Shown here: one piece after another, positions 22,005 to 35,098 of the stretch | Layout: each line of letters starts with the position of its first letter | Position numbering within the stretch: position 1 is the stretch's first letter | Assembly: GCA_963573305.1 (NCBI GenBank) | Contig: OY754329.1 | Location: forward strand, 19,931,200 to 19,995,199 | Direction of reading: 5' to 3' | Length of the DNA: 64,000 nt | Source of the DNA: Pyrrhosoma nymphula | Lineage: Eukaryota; Arthropoda; Insecta; Odonata; Coenagrionidae | Notes under the pieces: generated by a model | What the model saw: the letters and a program-made list of their open reading frames with translations, nothing else | The model's database searches: none | Told to the model about the DNA's origin: nothing | Made by a program: the position numbers and the translations under genes

Positions 22005-22560
22005 ACTCACTTAAAATAATTATTTAAATAAAAAATAATAAAAAAACACGTTTTTAAAACGGACCAAAAAGCATAAAATAATTTCTCGTGGCCCCACACG
22101 TATGAATATATCCCAATGCGGATTTATAACCTCTTACATATTGTCCTGAAAATTTGTGATTGTGAATTTCAATATGTAGCGATGAAAATACTCGTAAGAT
22201 TGATAACGAAAAACGTGGGGCTCATGTATTAGATAATTGATGCATGAATAGTTCACCTAAGTTACTAAATATTTGATTGCACTGCAAATGATATGAACTT
22301 TTACGTGAGTTTTCTCAACGACAGCTACTCCATACAATCCTTACTATTATCTACAGCGTTAGCCCCACGTTTTTCGTTTTCAATCTTACAATTATTATCA
22401 CAGCTATTAACATTCAGAATCACAAATTTTCAGGACAATCTGTACTAGGTTATAAATCTGTATGGATATATAACTGTGTGTGGGGCTAGGAGAAATATTT
22501 TTATACTTTTTGGTCCGTTTAAAAAAAAAGTCTTTAGCTCATCGGGAAGTTATTTTAAAA
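22005..22560. repeat. Long fold-back element, arms ~200 bp
   Basis: Left TTGTCCTGAAAATTTGTGATT and AACGAAAAACGTGGGGCT have inverted partners at 22350-22450. The outer arms share GGACCAAAAAGCATAAAA and TTTTGGTCCG. Arms are imperfect (~85% by eye); no ORF. Confidence 0.65.
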
Positions 22561-22625
22561 TCGATTGCAAAATTTGTACCGAACAGACAAACAGACAAGA
22601 AAGCGACTTAATAAAAACGTTTTAA

Positions 22626-23232
22626 GGTGGTTTGAGCGAGATAGTTCCCTAGTCATAATGGAGACCATATTAAAATTTTATATTTTGATTTCAGCGTCTG
22701 TAAGAAGTATGAAATAAATATTGTAATATTAATGGCGAAAAAATATGTGACCTAAATTCTTAGTAATTAAATAAATAAAGCTACACAAGTCTCTAACTTG
22801 ACTCATTTTTTTCCGCCGTGCGCCTGAAAACCCTCCGAAACAGCAAGGTTATTTGCGATTCTGTCAAAATTACTGTGGTGAGTAATAGATTAATTTTTAT
22901 AAATAGTTGATAAAACATGCAAACTACACACCGTTAGTTTTTTGACGAAATCTAGGTGCTAGAAGTTCCTAATTTTTTTTAAATATTCTCCCTCTGGAGC
23001 GAACAGCCGTAACCTATCCCATGTAAAACGGCTTATATTTTCAGACAAATTGCTCGAAAAATAGTTCGGTAAGGGGTTAATATGTAAGACTTGGTGCTTT
23101 CCTGGCACACGATGTGAAGAATTAATTCACAATGGGTTAATATTTTGATATCATTGGAAATATGAGTTTTTTCTTTAAAATGAGGAGAAATTCATCAAAT
23201 TCTGGGTAAAGTTATTTTTCGCTCAAACTACC
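22626..23232 (+). mobile_element. TTAA-flanked MITE family P1, copy 3
   Basis: Left TTAA at 22622-22625, right TTAG (decayed). Ends GGTGGTTTGAGCGAGATA and CGCTCAAACTACC. About 50 bp longer than the others because of a small insertion at about 23083-23145. Confidence 0.75.
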
Positions 23233-23837
23233 TTAGTAACTTACGTGCGTTTTCTTTTTGCCAAGTTTAATTTTTCATGTCTCGCATTTGATGTTGCGTA
23301 TTTCAACTCAGTGGAGTAATGGAATTTAGTGTCGCACATGCATTGTCGGGGGGTACTCGTACCAGCCTATGTGTGCTCTCCATACATTAGCAAAGTGGTG
23401 AGCACGATGTTGGATTAAACTCGGCGTTGGCTGGATTCGTTGACAGTTGGCGAAGTGTCTCGCGTGTTGACGTGGAATCGGGCGACGGACGACTCGGCAA
23501 TTAGCGACTGAAGGGGCGAGGGATTTCACTCCCCGTCACGTGCTGAAGGATGCGAATGCGAGTAATTGCAGCTCTGTGCGCCCCATTGTGGAGCGACATT
23601 TACTCTTCACTCAACCCTCGCATTCGACCCTAACGGAAGAAACGCACCGCAGAATGGGGGATTATCATCATTCGAATGCTTTTTCGATATTACCGTTGAA
23701 ATCAAATTTGCTAAGGTTTTCAAATAGATTTACGGAGTTTCTTCGAAGCATTAAGGCCTAATAATCAAATAACTAATCGAAGAAAGTTGCATTTTTTTCT
23801 GTCTCCGCAAACCGACCTCTGACGTCATTTCATCCAT

Positions 23838-23885
23838 CGATCAAAGGCCCGTGGTTCGATTCCCGGTGAAGACGGATATCTTTTC
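23838..23885 (+). mobile_element. SINE fragment with pol III B box
   Basis: CCCGTGGTTCGATTCCCGGTG is a B-box consensus; no matching A box or tail. It directly precedes a copy of fold-back family A. Confidence 0.35.
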
Positions 23886-23911
23886 AAAGTATTTTCTAAA
23901 TATTTATACTG

Positions 23912-24010
23912 TTGACTGTTTCTTTTTTCGGGATTCATTCTAAGATGTTGAAATAGTAAAAAAACAATATTTCGCTGCCAGCTTCATCGGGTTAACTGAA
24001 CTGATTCCTT
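23912..24010. repeat. Partial copy of fold-back family A
   Basis: GTTGACTGTTTCTTTTTTCG followed by CAATATTTCGCTGCCAGC and GGTTAACTGAACTGATTCC matches the left arm and centre of 673-900 with a deletion in stem II of the motif. The right arm is missing. Confidence 0.6.
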
Positions 24011-25127
24011 AGTCATGGGATGAAGACTCAACGCTTTACGTCATTGATTCGGGGTGAGTTGTGAGTACAACACCGTAGGATGGCGGTAGTGTCGATTCCT
24101 CCGCATTTGCCGCCAAATTCAAATCTCTACTACAGCGTCCCTCTGATGATCCCAGTTCTTTAATTACTACTCTTGTCATCTATTACCCTTAGATAACAAT
24201 GAAATTCCGCGCGATATTCACTATTGGCTAATAATTCACTAATAATATATCTTCACTATTGGCTACTTAAGTCAAGCACTATCACAGCTATCACTAATCT
24301 ACCTGAAATTCCTTGCCAGGAGCCAGTATCAGCATCAGGACAGCACGGTTGGCTAAGGTTGGCATATTTAAATTAGAATCGAATATAGGAAAAATATATA
24401 TTTCTTTATTGGCAAAAAGTACATAATTGTAAAGAAATATCACAACTTCAAATTATTTTACATAATATTGATACAGTAAAATATTTTATATCCACAGTAA
24501 GTCCTCCATGAACTCCTGCATAAGGGTAAAATAGAGAAGAAAAACATTCGTTTTTTCATTGGAATTAAGTATTTAAATTATTAATTGAAAATAAAATAGC
24601 CACAGTGAAAACATTAATTCGATAAAAGTTATGCCACATTTATATGACTTCTGTACATATTATTTTGTGATGCAAATGAGTGTAGCAGCATAATGCAGTT
24701 TGGAAACTATTTCATGAAAAAGTAAACTGTACAAATCAATTATATAAATTGGATACATGCAGACTATTATGAAGATCAGAAATTAAAATACCACTCAAGA
24801 ATGACTAAAAATACAATCCATGATGTAGGAACATACAGCTACAAAAATAATTTCAGAACTGTCTCAAAATAACAGAAAGAATAACATCAGATGAACTAAA
24901 AAAAATATACTATTAACCTCACTTACTAAGCTCATTATGGGACTATGAAATGAAAATTAAAGAGATCAAAAAAGAGATTATTTCTAAAGAATTTCCATCA
25001 ATTGGCACACAGTTAACACTTTGCTCATCTTTCATTCACTGGATTCCTTTCTTAAATGCAGCATCAGAAACTTTCTCTCTCCTAATTCTTGAGAAAAACC
25101 CTATCTCTTCCTAAAATTTTCCACTCT

Positions 25128-25265
25128 GCCAGCCTCAGCGGTGGTCCTCCCCTCCTAACCTAGAGGTCATGTGTTTGAATTCCTATATGGTAACTTATTC
25201 ACCACCCAGGGCAGGGTACCCATAGTGATTTGTGTTAGTCTAACAACAAATTAAATGTAAAAGAT
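25128..25265 (+). mobile_element. Decayed tRNA-like SINE
   Basis: CAGCCTCAGCGGTGGTCCTC with CATGTGTTTGAATTCCTAT (B-box-like), then the body CACCCAGGGCAGGGTACCCA. It lies beside an RTE-type LINE relic. Weak. Confidence 0.35.
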
Positions 25266-25379
25266 GACAGTTTAGTCCTAATTACACATGGCACAAAGAC
25301 AAAATTAAAATTATTATTACAATCATCAGCATACCCTATCCCCAAAGTATATGCTCAAATTTTTCTATCAGCTCTATCT

Positions 25380-25930
25380 TTTCCTCAATTTCCACCCTAT
25401 TTCCTTTTTTTTCTCCATGATCACATCTCTATCGGCTTGAGTACACTTTCATTGCCCTTTCACAATTTCCATGTTTCCTTCCTGTTCATCACTATGCTCC
25501 AAATAATTTTTTTAACTAGACTTTCCTTTACACAACAGGAATATCCTTTAACCAACCTTTTCCCATTCATGAATGCAATTCCCTTTGTGATATCCCGAGT
25601 TATAAATCTATTTTCCACATATAATTTGCTCAGATAGTGAAATTGATCAACCTGTTCAAGCTTATGGGGCAAGTCGTTCACACTGTCAACTAATGCATGG
25701 AACAGTGCCAGCAACCCTTTTGCATACTGGCTGATCAATGCCTAATCATCCACGAACCTGACAGATTTAAACATCACTGTAACTACCATATCGGACTCTT
25801 CCCACGCATCTTTATGAATATACTTTGCATACATATTACCCAACAATGGTGAGAGTGGATAGCCTTGCCTCCCCTCTCGGCCAAGGCTTGCCCCACCCTG
25901 ATCATCCGCCCACAACCCTCACTTGTGCAT
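25380..25930 (-). pseudogene. RTE-type LINE reverse transcriptase relic
   Basis: Minus strand: GYPLSPLLGNMYAKYIHKDA, then VRFVDD (the YADD catalytic box, here FVDD) followed by a stop, QYAKGLLALFHALVDSVND, EQVDQFHYLSKLY, GIAFMNGKRLVKG and KKIIWSIVMNRKETWKL. This is in order RT motifs, thumb and the WSV..YG.ETWTL segment. Disabled by an in-frame stop and substitutions. Confidence 0.65.
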
Positions 25931-26732
25931 TCTGGAAAGGATTGCAGATTAGTCACCTGACGCTCATATTTACACCTAATAACATACAATGGAATATAGA
26001 TGATAAACAAAGAAAAACTTGAACCCATATCTTTGCTGTTCTCACTACCTTCTTCTGCATAAGAGAAAAGTAAATATAATGGGGTGAAATTTAAAAAAAA
26101 TCACTCATTCATTAAATCCAAAGGTCAGTTGAAATAACATAACAATTTGAATAGCAGTTTGAAATAACATACCAAATAAAATAAGATAGCACATATATGA
26201 AATAGGAGAACATTCAGAAATGCACAGGTAAAAATTCAAAAATGACTTGCAAAGAAAATCCTTTTGCCCATATTTTGAAAAAGAGGAAAGGGTTTGAATC
26301 AACCTTACACTATGTTTTCAGTTGCCTGACCACCGTTTTCTGAAAAAAAGACATGCATAAGGAAGCATGAACAGTACAAAAAGGTCTGCTCTCATCAATA
26401 AATCCACACCTATTGCAAACCATGTATTTACTTGAATTGCTAAATTCATAGTTCCATACTTATATTTAATAGCTGTTGAAAGATTTTTAATGTGTAAACA
26501 AATTACTAAACTAAAATGCAAAAGTAAGTGGAAAGCTGTCATCTTTGGCAAAATTAGAAAAGATTACATCTGCAATACATGTTTTGCAACAACTAATAAA
26601 AGAGAACTTTTTTTTAGTCGTTCTTGAGAACTAAAGAAGATAGGCATGCACTTTAAGATATATGATTGAAAGCAAGCACGATATAAAATAGAAAAGATGA
26701 TGATGAATGTTAAGGGGTTAGCATGTGGGTAA

Positions 26733-27033
26733 TTAGAAGGTATGATTTAAGACCGTGGCTATACTATTTCTAGGTGTCATATCTATGTGGGATAATCCTA
26801 GCTCCTTCAAAACATTGCCCTTCACAGTAGAAGCAGATGTGTTAATAGGAGTATTGCAAGAGGATGAGGAGGGTGTACAGATACTCTCAGGGAAAGATTC
26901 AAGTGTGGAATTTGTAGTGCATTCACTGGGCATGCAAGACATATCTTGCTCCAACTGACATGATGCATCTTCACAACTAGACAAAGCCATCCTCTTTCCA
27001 TCACCGGCAAAACATGCAAAACAGAGTTGGATA
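26733..27033 (-). CDS. Possible terminal exon of a small unknown minus-strand gene
   Basis: On the minus strand CTGCTGTTCACAG is a good splice acceptor. The frame that then opens reads LCFACFAGDGKRMALSSCED, continues Ser/Thr/Cys-rich through SCMPSECTTNSTLESFPESI and ends ...NSIATVLNHTF before TAA. No known domain is recognised. A minus-strand AATAAA (24405-24410, in GCCAATAAAGAAATA) could end a 2.3-kb 3' UTR containing a LINE relic. The phase does not fit directly to the candidate first exon at 27520-27588, so a further exon would be needed. Tentative. Confidence 0.3.
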
Positions 27034-27519
27034 CTGTGAACAGCAGGCAATACAAGCAGAATTAGATTGACATACATTTAAACATCCCAATTACTGATTG
27101 GATAGCTGACTAAATTATCAACAAGAATTAAAAGCCATTAACTAATAAGCTTTAGTAGCCCATGCGACAAGGCAGACAACGATTATTTCCAACGACATTG
27201 ACAAACATCAGCATCCTATTCACCTCCAAAAATATCAAATACCACATACATAATAAAAATTCCCTCGGTTGAAATTTTATTTTCGCCAAATTATGGCACG
27301 TAATCAGCGTAATATTGCATAATGAAAATTTGAACAAGGAGTTATTCAGGGGTAACACCATCTAAATAAAGGTTGAAATTGCAGAAGACATACTTCCATC
27401 GAGATTTCATCATTTAAAGTGAAAGAAAACATGAAATCACCATGCGTTAGAGGACATAAAAGTTAAATAATTTCAAAACATATGACAGCAAACGCACCAA
27501 GAAATACAAAATACTTTAC

Positions 27520-27588
27520 CTGGACACCGTTCGCGGAAAACTTACAACCCTTTGATGAGCAATCCTTCACTGCACAGGAGTCACGCAT
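27520..27588 (-). CDS. Possible first coding exon of the same unknown gene
   Basis: Minus-strand ATG followed by MRDSCAVKDCSSKGCKFSAN and GVQ, ending at an excellent donor CCAG|GTAAAGT. Cys-rich like the downstream candidate exon, which makes a shared gene plausible, but this exon ends in phase 0 whereas the 27033 acceptor needs phase 2. No family recognised. It could be a chance combination of a short ORF and a donor site. Confidence 0.28.
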
Positions 27589-28012
27589 ATTTGAGAATGC
27601 TCCAAAACTCTAAGAGCTTCTTAGAACCGGTAAACGCAAAAAAACGGCGAATAAACGGCTAACGTAGAACTTTTAAAAAATCACAATACCACTCAATCAC
27701 AAAACCAGACGGTCAAAGAATAGCACACGGAAGACGCTTTCATTTGTTTTTCGGTTAAAACCAGCTTTTAATTAAAAAATGGCATTTAATTTTGCTGAGC
27801 AAAGACTATATGATTTTAATTTGAATTTTATGCATGAAATGTTAAACAAAATAGTTATAAACAACGCTTTTCACTTGAGTTATACAACTACAACACCAAA
27901 AGATGGAGTTAGTTGCCCCTGGCCAACTTCCCCCATCCCTGTTGGATGGAGTTGCCTTAGTCTCGCTCGTCTTTATATATATGAGTGAGGACTCCCATTG
28001 TTGCCGGAATTT

Positions 28013-28306
28013 TTAAATTTGGAAAATTCGTTTAAGATTTCTGCTCAACGTGCAACCGTCTTCTCGGTTGACGTTCTCCGGTCTCTTCGCAATTTCTTTT
28101 GCCTCCCTGATTAATCTTGGGTAATGGCGTACCTCCTTTGATATTAATTTTGTCTCCTCAAAGTTGAAATTATGAGTGGGGCCGCTGAGATGGTGTTCCG
28201 GTATTGCAGAAATGCGGTAATTATTATTTTTAATTGCCCGTTGATGCTCTTGGAGGCGTATTTTTAGGGCTCTGCATGTCTGGTCTACATATGAATGTAT
28301 GTAAGC
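28013..28306 (-). pseudogene. Second PLE GIY-YIG endonuclease fragment
   Basis: The minus-strand frame has no ATG but stays open for about 97 codons: SYVDQTCRALKIRLQEHQRA, then IPEHHLSGPTHNFNFEETKL and VRHYPRLIREAKEIAKRPEN, ending at TAA. The YVDQT..RLQEH segment is the YIG half and catalytic Arg region of a Penelope-like endonuclease, with the G of YIG replaced. The GIY half is lost; a stop at 28307 marks the break. It comes from a different PLE family than the copy at 19.9 kb (low identity). Confidence 0.75.
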
Positions 28307-29641
28307 CTACGAGGTTATTTATACTGTTGTATTTCCGGCAGAAGTGGACATCTTCGCAAACGCCTTTTTAAGGCATCTTGTAGAATGCATCGGGAAGAAG
28401 AGGGAAGAAGGGATGGATGATCAAATGAAGTCACGGCCGTCATGGGAAGGTTGCATGTCCATTCAACTTTAGACTCCTAAATCCCTGGCAATTTTTGGAA
28501 TCTTTAAGAGATGATTTGCAAATGAGCATTTGTCGTGGTCCCTTGCACTATAAAGTAAAAAGCAATAATCGTGAGGAACCCCCATTGAAGGCGTGTCATG
28601 TTTTTTTCATACTCTTAGAGGTAAATTTCTTCTCTTCGCAAACACGCAAACAAAAATGTTATTTTTGGCTCTAATTTTTCCGCCTATGTAACTTGAATTA
28701 AAATAGGCGTAATGGAAAGAAATGGAGCGCTTCAGATACGTATGTCTTTTTCCAAAAAAAAAATAGAAATTAAATAAGGCGCCAAGCTGTCTTTGTTGTC
28801 TAGCTATCAGCGAATCGCTGCAGTTAATGCAAAATGAGTTTATCAGATGGTGCTGCAGTTATATCTCCGAATTAGTATAATAATCACTGAAGTGCAAGAA
28901 ATGAAGTTCTCGCCAAATATTACGTCGACTAATATGCATTTCCAGTGTCTGACTTCAACTGTAAAGTGGTTTAGGAATACTGTTGAGTGGAAGCAATATT
29001 TGTTTCAACCCTCATTTAAAAATTAGGAGTTTTTCATTTTTTTGACTCAGGCAGTTGAGAACTAATCTCCTTAATTTACTCTTAGTGCTCATTACTCTTG
29101 GTGTAAACGACGGAAAAACAGCGCGGAAGACGGAAAAGCATCTAGCCAATCACTAGTCGGTCAGCGAATGAAGGGAAGGAGCCGTTGGAAGGAACGGAAA
29201 AAATAAATTAACCGTCGAACGTCGTGTTGTTCCATTATTCTTCGGCTCGATTGCGAATTCATTGATTTCATCCTCTCATACCCGTTTTAAAAGTTCGTAG
29301 TTTGACCCCGTGAAGTATAAATAACCCGAATGTCAAAGCTTTTTAGCGGGTGTTCTTCTCACTTCCGAGAGTCTGTTTATTCTACCCATATGCGGCTCAC
29401 TTTTTTTATACTCGCCCGTCTGTCTGCTTGTGTGAGTAACAGCCAGCCACTCTTCGACATTATAGTGGAAATGCACCCTTTTCCCTTAGTCTCCGGCAGA
29501 AGTTGGCTCTCATCCAACTACGGTTGCGATTTGTTTAGTGTTTGTGATCTTTCAACTGCTGTAATTATTTGCGTAAATAATCAACCTCTGTATCACGTGT
29601 CCATTCCACTTGACTCAATATTCTTCTTCATATCAGATAGG

Positions 29642-29760
29642 GGTCGTGCATAAACTACTTTACCAACTTAGATGGGGGAAGGGGTTGTCTAATAACCTAC
29701 GGTGGATAACGAGGGGAAGGGGGGGGGGGTTCACTCGTAAGTAACGTAGCTGTTACAATG
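29642..29760. mobile_element. Truncated copy of the GGGGTCGTGCATAAA MITE
   Basis: GGGGTCGTGCATAAACTACTT matches the left end of 51571-52203, followed by a related G-rich segment ending in a run of 10 or more G. No right end visible. Confidence 0.5.
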
Positions 29761-30764
29761 CGCCTGTTCATGCATAAAAAATAAATGTAAATAGACTGTC
29801 TTGCTTTGCCTACGACTTACAGACGTAATGTATTGCTCCAAGCCATGAGCTGTATGTACATGAACGCTGCGTCAGTATTCAAGGGCTAAATACTGCTGAA
29901 TTTAAAAGAAATCTAGCGACGGCCCTACTGTCTGTAGTCTTCGAGTACTTGAATTATTGCCTATCTTTAAAATTAATTGGTAGTCAATTATATTAATTAT
30001 AAGCACAGAAAACTCCAAAATCGCAAATGCGTCGTTTTTAAAAGATTTATTCTAAGTGATGGTGTGGTTTATTGCATTTTAAAGCTAGATGAAAATTATG
30101 ATCGCACCCATGGTTATCTTCTTACGTCTTGGAGTAGGATTAACTTAGACAATATTTTTATTACTTACATTATCCCAAAATTACATTTTCTTACTTCGAC
30201 ATTTGAATCACCTTACTGATATTGTTTTCGTAAATGGTAATGCTCTAAAACTCGTCGTTTCACGAGTTGTGTAAATGTGATAAGAGGAACGATCTCATGA
30301 TGATGATCAAGGAGGATTCAAATTTCCATTCGTATTTTGAGACCTGAGTCACAAATTATCCCTAAGCTCTTTAAGGTATTAAAAAAATGTCCAGACCACG
30401 GTCGTACAGAAGAGATGGTCCAGACGATGTTTACCTAGAGTCTAGTTGGTGACTCCTCTGTTGGGATAAGAATTATTACATTCCACTACTGTTTTATCTG
30501 GTGGCTTCTCATAAGAAATTTCCCGCGGATTTACTGACCTGTACGAGGGGGTTCACAACATCAAATACGAGTGTAGGAGATGCTACGATGCACATACCGA
30601 TAGATGTTTGAAATGTAGGGTGTGCCGGCTCAGACGAAAAAGCAATATCACCTCTCGGCAGTAGCAAAACTAGCTTGGTCCGAATTTGGGCGCACCATAA
30701 TCAGACGCAAAAAGAATTGTGAGGGATTTCTGGTATTTTAAAAGGTTAAGGGGTAAATAAATAA

Positions 30765-31475
30765 TAATAATTATTATTAATAAATATTTAATATTAGCTC
30801 TAGGTACAATACCACTAAGAGCACCAATATATTACAATTACAATTGTGGTGAGCTTAAACAACCAACATAGTATCAAACATAAACAATGAGTACAAACAT
30901 ATTTGAAAACATATCAATACAAAGAGAATACAAAAATTATTATTCATATTCATATCACAAAATAACGAAAAAAAACTAACAATAAAAGACATTTTAATGA
31001 AGATTGCACAAGAAAAAGTAGGAAGCGGATTGTGATATAGATATAACAGTGAGAATTAGAGATTTATGTTTATATGTGAAAGGTAAGAATAAAGTTTCGT
31101 TTTGAATGACTGTCAATTTTTTACTGTTCTTTAGGTATATGGGGAGAAAATTCCATAATTTTGTGGATTTGACCAGGAAAGAGTTGTGGTATTTTGTGGT
31201 TCTATGGGCGGGGCAATATAATTCAGATGCTTCACTCCTTGTATTCATATTACGGGACTAAGGTTGGTGTATGCATGTCCATCAAATATTTAGGTTCTGT
31301 AACGGAAAATAAGAAGAACAGGAAGACGCTTTGCAAGTAATTACGTCTGCCCTTGACAGCCAAGATAGTTTTTCCATACACGAAGAAACATGTTCATCAT
31401 ATCGAAGGTTAAAAATGAATCTGATGCATGAATTTTGGATCCTCTGTAGCTTGTCATTAAGCTCTTCTGATAGGT
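30765..31475 (-). pseudogene. LINE 3' end, same family as 16.4 kb
   Basis: Minus strand: LSEELNDKLQRIQNSCIRFI, FNLRYDEHV, frameshift, then NTRSEASELYCPAHRTTKYH and SFLVKSTKLWNFLPIYL. It matches the 16.4-kb copy residue by residue in PAHRT..K...SF...STK.WN. The 3' end at about 30770 has an AATAAT microsatellite tail, typical of CR1/L2-like LINEs. Confidence 0.7.
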
Positions 31476-31479
31476 CACA

Positions 31480-34400
31480 AAAAAACTAGAGAAAAGTCAC
31501 GGGTACGAGAAGCCGTGGAAATGGCAAAACACCCCCTCAGTTTTAACAGATAAGACGGCTATTGACTGCAATACTATCCCCTTGACAGGATATACAAGAA
31601 AAATTGTTCCATCGCAACGACAATGACCCAAGAAAGACCGCGAAACGTGTGCCGAATATATCTCACTTACAGGCGGCGACTTTCGTCATATTATTTTTTC
31701 GAACTTTAGTCGCAATCCATAATTTATATCGTGCGTTTGAACTTATATAAGATCACTTTTAGAACTTTCTTCGAAAAATGTGCAGAAAGAAGCGGAGCTG
31801 ACCTTTAATATGTCATAATTTAGTCGGGGCTCCAAGATTGTAGTTGGATTTTATCTTATTTTAATAAAATGTCTTTAGAAAGAAGATATTTTATCCAGGT
31901 ACGAGCTTATCTACTAAATTCATCAGTAAAAGTTTTTTACTCACTGCAAGCGATAAAACTACTGGCGATGAACTATTGCCCTCAAAATAATCATGTATGC
32001 ATCATAAGAACGGCTATTTCACGATTTTATTGATATCACCGTCTGTTTCTGAACTGAAATACCTTTGAGGGAGCATGATTAATATTTTCCCCTAGGTCCC
32101 CTAGAGTATCAATGATTATTCATTAGTAAACTAGGATCTTGAGAGATTTCAATAATTTCTGCATATTCGTTTGAAGACATTCTGAAGTTTCAAAACATCG
32201 TTAGAATTTATTCCAATACATTTCTCCGAAATAGTAATAGTAATGAATATGGCTGATCTCAAAGATGACATATGTACGGCCCGTTTTTATCTTAAAAAAT
32301 GAACACGGAATTTAGTCAAAATATGGTCCAAATCTCATGGTAGTTGGTGGATGATATCAAATTTGAAAGACGTTCCATAAAATATCTTGAAATGATTTCC
32401 TTGCATTCCGTGAATGATACAGCAATTTTTTTTTCGGAAATTTCAACACTTTCTCAGTAATTGCGGTACGCAAACATTCTACCTACCAATTTGAAGGCCT
32501 TGCACTGCTAGAAAGTACCTAAAAACTTACATGAAAGTTTAAAATGCGAGCTAATATATCTTAATGCGGCCGAAGTAGCGAGAAACATGCAGAAAATGGC
32601 TTTGAAAAGGAGTTGTGACGCTACGGAAGTTTTAAGCTTATTTTCCGAGTTTTGCACTGAAAATTTCGCTGTAAAAATATATCGGACTGCTCTAACATGG
32701 CTCCTGAAGCGAAATGATTAGCACTTCTAAATTAGTACTATTCCCTATTCAGTCAAAATTAGAGGAAATGGCCGCTTGATTCTAAAAAATAAAGAGCGCG
32801 GCTATGTATTATGCATCTTTAAGTCGTAAGTGCCTTTATTTCTTAAGTAAACATTTATGTATTCTTAGGAGAAATAAAGATTTCATTTTTTCAGCTCCAC
32901 TGTCCGAAGGAATAACTTCATGCTATGTCTAACCAATGCAAACTCTAGCAAAGTTGGGAATGACCTAGACAGTTCCTTGCAAGCTGTCATTGGTCGTCAT
33001 GTTGGTGAAGTTTCGCTACAATTGTGCATCTTTGAGGCTCTTGGAAAAATATGAAGAAAGAAACTCATGAGTGTTAACTTTTTTGTATTATGGAAATGGG
33101 TTAACTGCTTTCACACAGAGACAATATTGCTGTACTGTGACTCACCATATAAATATATTCTTGATGTAAGAAAGGGAGTAGTTTGTGTGGCGGTCTATGA
33201 CCCTTACACGGTTTGTTAAATCATTATTGAATCACCGTAGGTCGAGCCGTGGTTGTCGCGAAAGAAATATTACTCAAGCTCAGTGGCAAAAAGGAAAAGA
33301 CGATCCCTTCTGTTTGCATGCAAGGGATGGGTGTCGGTGGTAGTCGATGTACGAACAGCCACCATGCCCCGTGCTTAGTCCTGCTCCTCGTGAAACGAAT
33401 GGCGTCAATGCGCACTTCAACTTCGTGTTTGCGTAGGCTTTAATGAAGACGTGACAGGGCCATCCGTGAACGTCACGTCACGTTTAACTTCAAAGTAAAG
33501 CCAGTCCCAGCGTTCACGTTGACGGTTGACGCTAGCGGTTGTGAAGTGCATGTCCATTTGTAAGCCTCATGCTACGTTCCTTTGGAGTTTTTTTCATTTA
33601 CTCCAAAGGCCGGCTGTCGGTGACTGCCTTCTCATAGGAAAGCCGATCAAATGAAGGAAATACATGCGCAATGAGAAGTAAATAAGTCCTTGGTTGGCAT
33701 CTCGGATTACTATAAAGCTATGGGTCTGCCTCGAGACGGACTGCGCTGGTGTGAGAAACAGCCAAGAACCTTATAAGTTCATTGTAAGGTTCATGGAAAC
33801 AGCTTCGGAGTTGCATTTTATTTGTCCGCTTGACGATCGCCGGTTGTTGCCTACTATACTTGGCTATCGCCGCTTGGGCGTAAATGGAAGACGATCGTAG
33901 GGATAATAATCGTACTCGTTCTTTTTTTCGCTCGCAATCAGTGTTTACCTTAGTTTTATTCGACCATAATTGATACTATTTACCGAAACGAACAAAAGCG
34001 ATGGATGGTGGCACTGTCTGTGATTTAAACATTCGGATGAAACCGAAGACGGACGAATATTGACGACGAAATTTCACGTTGAGTGCCAACGGTGTACCGA
34101 AGTCATGGACGTCTCATTCACGGTTTACGTTTGAAGTTGGCGCCAATCGTAAACCGGCCTTCGGACGGATGTGAGAAATTTGACCATAATAAAACCATTG
34201 ACAAGGCTGTCATTCTTCAAGCCTTGGCGTTTTTTTATATTTTTAATGAGATTGACGCATGTAATCTCAAAACCTCTTCCCTAATCTTGACCCTTGAATC
34301 GAAATACATCTAAGTTACATTTATGTTTTAATTTTGAATTTTTTCCTCTTTAATAAATTTTCTTAGATTATTATTTTAATATGTGTCAATTGCCCATTCC

Positions 34401-34780
34401 TTCCTGCATTTACAGAAAACACCCTTGCATATAAGCTTCGTTTATTCTCCTAATGTAAAAATGAAATGCTTCTCTTTGAAATTATAAAAGTGAAACTGTG
34501 CAGTATTCCAATTTTGAACTTTTGAATATATATATAATCGCACGTAGCTCATATTACCAGCATAGTGTGTCTCTAGGATATGATTGGTATTATTTTATAA
34601 TATTATGGCTTGCATGGTTCTAAAATCTTGCAAGTTCCTTGTTTAATGATGTCACCAGGCGTAATTTCCTTGAAAAATATTTAATTTAAAGGAAAAAAAT
34701 AATCTAATCTTTAACCCAAAACTTATAAAAATGAACATCATTGAGTCAGCAATTGTTTTAAATCCTATGCATACTTATTG
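31480..34780. other. No gene recognised upstream of the first Ack exon
   Basis: Searched by eye for the missing Ack N-lobe (HRDLAARN, VAVK, glycine loop) with splice signals and did not find it. Short frames at 33.2-34.3 kb have no motif. Confidence 0.5.
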
Positions 34781-34786
34781 GATTAA

Positions 34787-34966
34787 CCCTTTTACTGCCA
34801 GCCCATTTCGGGTAAGATGTGCGAAGACTGCCATGGCTCTTTTCAGGTTTTTAAGAAAGGCCATTAAATTCAGGTACCTATTTAAAGTTGGGCCGATACA
34901 GTGGCCCGTGGTAGTTTTTGCACATCCAACGTGGGCCGATATATCGGCCCGCTGGCAGTAAAAGGG
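34787..34966. mobile_element. Short TTAA MITE, family P3
   Basis: Perfect terminal inverted repeats CCCTTTTACTGCCAGC / GCTGGCAGTAAAAGGG with TTAA on both sides; 180 bp. The CCC start and TTAA target fit the piggyBac superfamily. It lies 130 bp before the first visible Ack exon. Confidence 0.8.
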
Positions 34967-35098
34967 TTAATCTGTGACATAATGGCACCTGTACTGTCAT
35001 AAATGATCCTTTCTACACAATTATGTATGTGCATATATCATAGTAATTTTACATGTGTCAATCACTCTGATCTAATTTTTTTCTCTCTTCCATTGCAG

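Noticed and set aside
31600..31680. CGCGAAACGTG sequence resembling the 3' half of a hammerhead
   Set aside because: No CUGANGA core or stem II partner at the expected distance.
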